NCBI GenBank assembly: GCA_046304235.1
Contig: JBKCEW010000122.1
Span: 1 to 17,994 of the forward strand
DNA length: 17,994 nucleotides
Direction of reading: 5' to 3'
Source: CANHVK01 sp046304235
GTDB lineage: Bacteria > Bacteroidota > Bacteroidia > Flavobacteriales_D > Crocinitomicaceae
Below the pieces are notes generated by a model. The model ran no database searches. It saw only the letters and a list, made by a program, of their open reading frames with translations, and was not told the origin of the DNA. The number at the start of each line of letters is the position of its first letter. Positions within the stretch are counted from its first letter, which is position 1. A program made the position numbers and the translations under genes. This document shows, piece after piece, positions 14,843 to 17,994 of this stretch.

Positions 14843-15937
14843 TTACTCTCTATGACTTGAATAGTTTTTTCTTTTTACTTCTAAAACTGGCTGAACCTGT
14901 AAAGGATTAGCATTTATTTCTTTGTAAAATTTTCTATTTTTATATATATCTAATGACCAATAAATAGCATTACGCATTGATTGAGCATTCGCTATACCTT
15001 GACCAGCAATATCAAAAGCTGTGCCGTGATCAGGTGAAGTTCGTACAATTGGTAATCCAGCGGTATAATTGACTCCATCCTCAAAAGAAAGCGCTTTAAA
15101 TCCTGTCAATCCCTGGTCATGATACATTGCTAGTACAACATCAAATTGATTCAATAGCGATGAACCAAAAAATCCATCCGCAGGAAAAGGACCGTAAGCT
15201 GTTCCTCCTTTTTCTGTAAATGCATTAATCGCTGGTATAATAATATCCGTTTCTTCAGAACCTAATTTACCATGTTCACCAGCATGTGGATTCAATCCCA
15301 ATACAGCAATTTTAGGTTTAATAATTCCAAAGTCTTTAATCAATGAATTATTTAACTGATTCAATTTATTTAAAATTGAATCTTTTGTAATTGTTGTGGC
15401 AACCTCTTTCAATGGAACATGGGTTGAAACTAACGCTACTTTTAATCGATCACTAATCATCATCATTAAAGCATCGTCCACGTTTGATAAATGAGCCAGG
15501 TATTCTGTATGCCCTGGGAATTTAAAATCAACCTTGGAAATTGCCTCTTTTGATATTGGTGCAGTCACTAATACATCAATCTTATTTTGAGCTAAATCTT
15601 GAGTCGCTCTTTCTAAAGAGGCAAATGCGTATTTTCCACCTGTTTCTGAAACTTGACCTATTTCAAAACGGATCTCATCATTCCAAACATTGATTACGTT
15701 TACTTTATTAGCAATCGCTTCATCAGCTGTTCGACACGATTGATAAGCAAATTCATCTACCTTAATCATTTTTTTATGATAAGAAAGTGTTTTTGTTGAT
15801 GCATAGATGATTGGAATACAATCTTGTAAAATACGATTATCTGAAAGCGCTTTAATAACAACTTCTGGACCTATACCGTTAATATCACCGATAGTAATTC
15901 CAACCCTTACCAATGTTTTATCTTTATCTCTATCCAT
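14843..15937 (-). CDS. pdxA: 4-hydroxythreonine-4-phosphate dehydrogenase
   Basis: PdxA oxidises 4-phosphohydroxy-L-threonine in the DXP-dependent route to pyridoxal phosphate (vitamin B6). The protein has 364 residues, slightly longer than average, mostly in its C-terminal tail. The N-terminus RVGITIGDINGIGPEV is typical. PGHTEYLA (141-148) is the substrate-binding segment. The metal ligands are His173 (THVPL), His218 (NPHAGE) and His273 (YHDQG), spaced 45 and 55 residues apart as in E. coli PdxA. TSPDHGTAFDIAG (300-312) follows. All catalytic residues are intact. Its ATG overlaps the stop codon of the aminopeptidase gene by one base, so the two are translationally coupled. Other B6 genes are not in the window. 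Confidence 0.96.
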   Translation of the reverse strand: MDRDKDKTLVRVGITIGDINGIGPEVVIKALSDNRILQDCIPIIYASTKTLSYHKKMIKVDEFAYQSCRTADEAIANKVNVINVWNDEIRFEIGQVSETGGKYAFASLERATQDLAQNKIDVLVTAPISKEAISKVDFKFPGHTEYLAHLSNVDDALMMMISDRLKVALVSTHVPLKEVATTITKDSILNKLNQLNNSLIKDFGIIKPKIAVLGLNPHAGEHGKLGSEETDIIIPAINAFTEKGGTAYGPFPADGFFGSSLLNQFDVVLAMYHDQGLTGFKALSFEDGVNYTAGLPIVRTSPDHGTAFDIAGQGIANAQSMRNAIYWSLDIYKNRKFYKEINANPLQVQPVLEVKRKNYSSHRE

Positions 15938-17328
15938 TAGAAATGTTTTTCAATGAACTCGTGTAACAATCGAACTCCAACTCCTGTCCCTCCTTTTCCT
16001 TTATAATTTTCAGGTGATTCTAAAAAAGATGGTCCAGCAATATCTAAATGAACATAGGGTGCCTTCACAAAATGTTCTAAAAACTTACCTGCTGTAATCA
16101 TACCTGCATAACGACTGCCGATGTTTTTCATATCAGCTACCGAAGATTTCAAATCATCTTTATATTCATCCCAGAAAGGTAACTGTACTACTCTTTCGTG
16201 AACGTCATTTCCAGCTTCAATCAATTTGTCTAATACTTTTTGTTTCGCATTGCCCATCATACAAGAAGCTTTTGTTCCAATAGCAACTACGGCTGCTCCT
16301 GTCAACGTTGCAGCATCGATAACCAATTCAGGATTGTATTTTGCAGAGTAAGCTAATGCATCAGCTAAAATCATTCTGCCTTCAGCATCTGTATTCAATA
16401 CTTCAATAGTCGTACCATCGTACATATGAACAACATCACCTGGTGCATACGCATTTAGACCTGGTCTGTTATCAGTAGCAGGAATTAAACCAACAATATG
16501 AACATCCAAATTATTTAAAGCAGCAGCATATATCGTAGCTGCCATACAAGCTGCACCTGCCATATCACTTTTCATTAAATCCATAGATCCTGCAGTAGGT
16601 TTTAAACTCAAACCTCCGGTATCATACACCACTCCTTTTCCTACTAGGACTAACGGCTTTTTATTACGTGCATTTTTAGGTTTGTATTCAATAATAGTAA
16701 ATGTTGGTGGTTCGATAGACCCTTTGTTTACTGCTAACAAACCGCCCATTTTAAGAGCCTCAATTTTTGCTTTTTCGAGAACTTGCACTGAAAACTTTGC
16801 TTCTTCACCAAGATTTTGAATTTCTGAAGACAATTGTGTTGCTGTTAAAAAAGATACAGGCTCATTGACCATATCTCTAGTCCAACACACTGCTTTTAAA
16901 ATATTATTTAGCTTTTGAATTTGTTCTTTTTCAAATTTACCAATCACTTCAACCGATGCTAATTGATTTTTTTTCGTTTCCGCATCTTTAAAATATTTTA
17001 AAAACTGATAATTAGAAAGCACTAACCCTTCTGCTAAAAATAGAGCGGTATCCTTTTTTCCAGTAATCGTTACTTTAGTTGCTTCTTTTGGCAACTTCGT
17101 TCTCACTGTATTACCCGCAATTCTTAATTTTTCGTTAGATAAATCTTCTTTCACAAAAAAGATAAATTGATTACCCAATTTTAAATAATCAACTTCTTCT
17201 TTCCCTTCTAAAAAAGATTTTGCTAATTCCTGAGCTAAAGGATGAATATCGGAAAACTCGTTGTTTTTCTTACCCAACAAAAACACCAAATGGTCTTCTG
17301 AATTATATTTTTTTACTTCTACGATCAT
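15937..17328 (-). CDS. pepA: Leucyl aminopeptidase, M17 family
   Basis: This cytosolic metallopeptidase removes N-terminal residues from peptides. The protein has 463 residues, in the usual range. The N-terminal third (1-150) is the variable macro-like domain. The catalytic domain carries the M17 pattern: Lys231, Asp236 (KGVVYDTGG), Lys243 (LSLKPTAG), Asp255 (SDMAGAA) and the signature NTDAEGR (312-318) with Asp314, Glu316 and Arg318. All metal ligands and catalytic residues are present. It begins 56 bases after the terminator of the TPR gene and overlaps pdxA by one base, so it leads a two-gene operon. No consensus promoter was recognised upstream. Confidence 0.95.
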   Translation of the reverse strand: MIVEVKKYNSEDHLVFLLGKKNNEFSDIHPLAQELAKSFLEGKEEVDYLKLGNQFIFFVKEDLSNEKLRIAGNTVRTKLPKEATKVTITGKKDTALFLAEGLVLSNYQFLKYFKDAETKKNQLASVEVIGKFEKEQIQKLNNILKAVCWTRDMVNEPVSFLTATQLSSEIQNLGEEAKFSVQVLEKAKIEALKMGGLLAVNKGSIEPPTFTIIEYKPKNARNKKPLVLVGKGVVYDTGGLSLKPTAGSMDLMKSDMAGAACMAATIYAAALNNLDVHIVGLIPATDNRPGLNAYAPGDVVHMYDGTTIEVLNTDAEGRMILADALAYSAKYNPELVIDAATLTGAAVVAIGTKASCMMGNAKQKVLDKLIEAGNDVHERVVQLPFWDEYKDDLKSSVADMKNIGSRYAGMITAGKFLEHFVKAPYVHLDIAGPSFLESPENYKGKGGTGVGVRLLHEFIEKHF

Positions 17329-17378
17329 ATTAGAAATTTTAAAGTCCTAAGTTAAGGATAAAACAGAAAATAGTAGAC

Positions 17379-17412
17379 AAAAAGAAAGGGCAATCTAAAA
17401 AGACTGCCCTTT
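17379..17412 (-). terminator. Intrinsic terminator after the TPR gene
   Basis: AAAGGGCA (17385-17392) and TGCCCTTT (17405-17412) form a perfect 8-bp stem, extended by TCT/AGA inside. On the minus strand it is followed by CTTTTTG (17384-17378). It lies 17 bases after the TPR stop codon and isolates that gene from the pepA-pdxA operon. Confidence 0.85.
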
Positions 17413-17429
17413 ACAAAATGAATATCCTT

Positions 17430-17994
17430 TTATTTCAACTCAGAAATTTGCTTTTTAAATTGTGCATCAGCAGGATCAACTTCAGTTAGGATAGTTAAAA
17501 TTTCTTTTGCTTTAACATTATCCTTTTGTCTAATATAATATTCCACTAAATACTTACCACAATCTATCATTATACGTTTGTTGTTTCCTTGCGTACGCTC
17601 TTCTGGCTTTACCATAAAGAAAGCTTTTTCATAATATGCTTTTGCTAACCATTTTTCATTTTTAGGATCTAGCTGGTAGGAAGCATTTCCTTTCCAATAG
17701 AAACCTGGAGTGTAATTTGGAGCAACAGCATTTAACTTTCCAAATGTAGTGTCAGCCAGTTGATATTTTTTAACAATATAATAAGCTCTTCCTAAATCAA
17801 ATAATTCTGTAGCATTTAAATTAGACTCTTTTTCTTTCAATTCATAGTATTCAATTGCTTTATCATGTTTCTTTAATTTCGAATACGATTTAGCAATAAG
17901 AATTAAATATTCAGATTTGTTTTTAGTTTCCAATTCATATCCTTTATTCAACTCTATAATTGCCAATGAATCCTTTGCAATAGCAGTTAATAAC
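17430..17994 (-). CDS. Tetratricopeptide-repeat protein, C-terminal part; 5' end outside window
   Basis: The frame is open to the right edge, so the gene is partial; a TTG at 17966 is an internal Leu codon. About 188 residues are visible. They are mostly amphipathic helix pairs of the TPR type, for example LILIAKSYSKLKKHDKAIEY, ELFDLGRAYYIVKKYQLADT and YLVEYYIRQKDNVKAKEI, with acidic-proline linkers such as VDPADAQ. The YWKGNASYQLDP and AKAYYEKAF stretch resembles the C-terminal repeats of many large Bacteroidota TPR proteins. Such proteins are scaffolds, and function and location cannot be told without the N-terminus (signal peptide or other domains). Its transcript ends at the hairpin 17 bases downstream. 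Confidence 0.85.
   Translation of the reverse strand, partial: LLTAIAKDSLAIIELNKGYELETKNKSEYLILIAKSYSKLKKHDKAIEYYELKEKESNLNATELFDLGRAYYIVKKYQLADTTFGKLNAVAPNYTPGFYWKGNASYQLDPKNEKWLAKAYYEKAFFMVKPEERTQGNNKRIMIDCGKYLVEYYIRQKDNVKAKEILTILTEVDPADAQFKKQISELK

Noticed and set aside
17964..17966. TTG as the start of the TPR gene
   Set aside because: Nine further in-frame sense codons continue to the right edge without a stop, so the gene is simply cut by the window.

Overview
The window is AT-rich, gene-dense bacterial chromosome from the phylum Bacteroidota, most likely Flavobacteriales. The evidence is the gene order DUF177-rpmF-plsX-fabH-accB-accC, an RprX/RprY-like two-component pair, flavobacterial-type AsnRS and bL32 sequences, start sites without clear Shine-Dalgarno sequences, and TAnnTTTG promoter boxes. 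No tRNA, rRNA, CRISPR array or insertion sequence was seen. No gene-free stretch exceeds about 250 bases.

Left part, plus strand. The window opens inside a superfamily-1 helicase gene (1-1814), which is truncated only by the window edge. A sensor kinase and OmpR-type regulator pair (1881-4210) and peptidyl-tRNA hydrolase (4276-4839) follow. A solitary minus-strand AAA ATPase of the DUF4143 type (4907-6058) then interrupts the plus-strand run. Its upstream region carries five copies of a 14-bp motif spaced exactly 22 bp apart (6077-6178), between this gene and asnS. Next come asnS (6305-7744, with its own terminator), rpoN (7815-9263) and a multi-membrane-span protein whose start codon abuts the rpoN stop (9264-9905). 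A bidirectional terminator (9919-9960) closes this half.

Right part, minus strand. Read right to left, it holds a TPR protein cut by the window edge and its terminator, then a leucyl aminopeptidase gene overlapping pdxA by one base. After these comes a long lipid operon: DUF177, rpmF (ribosomal protein bL32), plsX, fabH, accB and accC. This operon joins a ribosomal protein gene to the entry steps of fatty acid and phospholipid synthesis: biotin carrier and biotin carboxylase (malonyl-CoA), FabH (first condensation) and PlsX (acyl-phosphate for phospholipids). A well-formed intrinsic terminator lies between accB and accC, so accC is probably expressed by read-through.

Most of the window is conserved housekeeping DNA. 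The points that deserve a second look are the 22-bp-period repeat array, a 12-bp match to it upstream of the lipid operon, the accB/accC internal terminator, the PAP2-like protein behind rpoN, and the hyperacidic tail of the DUF177 protein. I did not find a clear undescribed multi-gene system. Several likely start codons are corrected in the entries (asnS, accC, DUF177), and both edge genes are partial.
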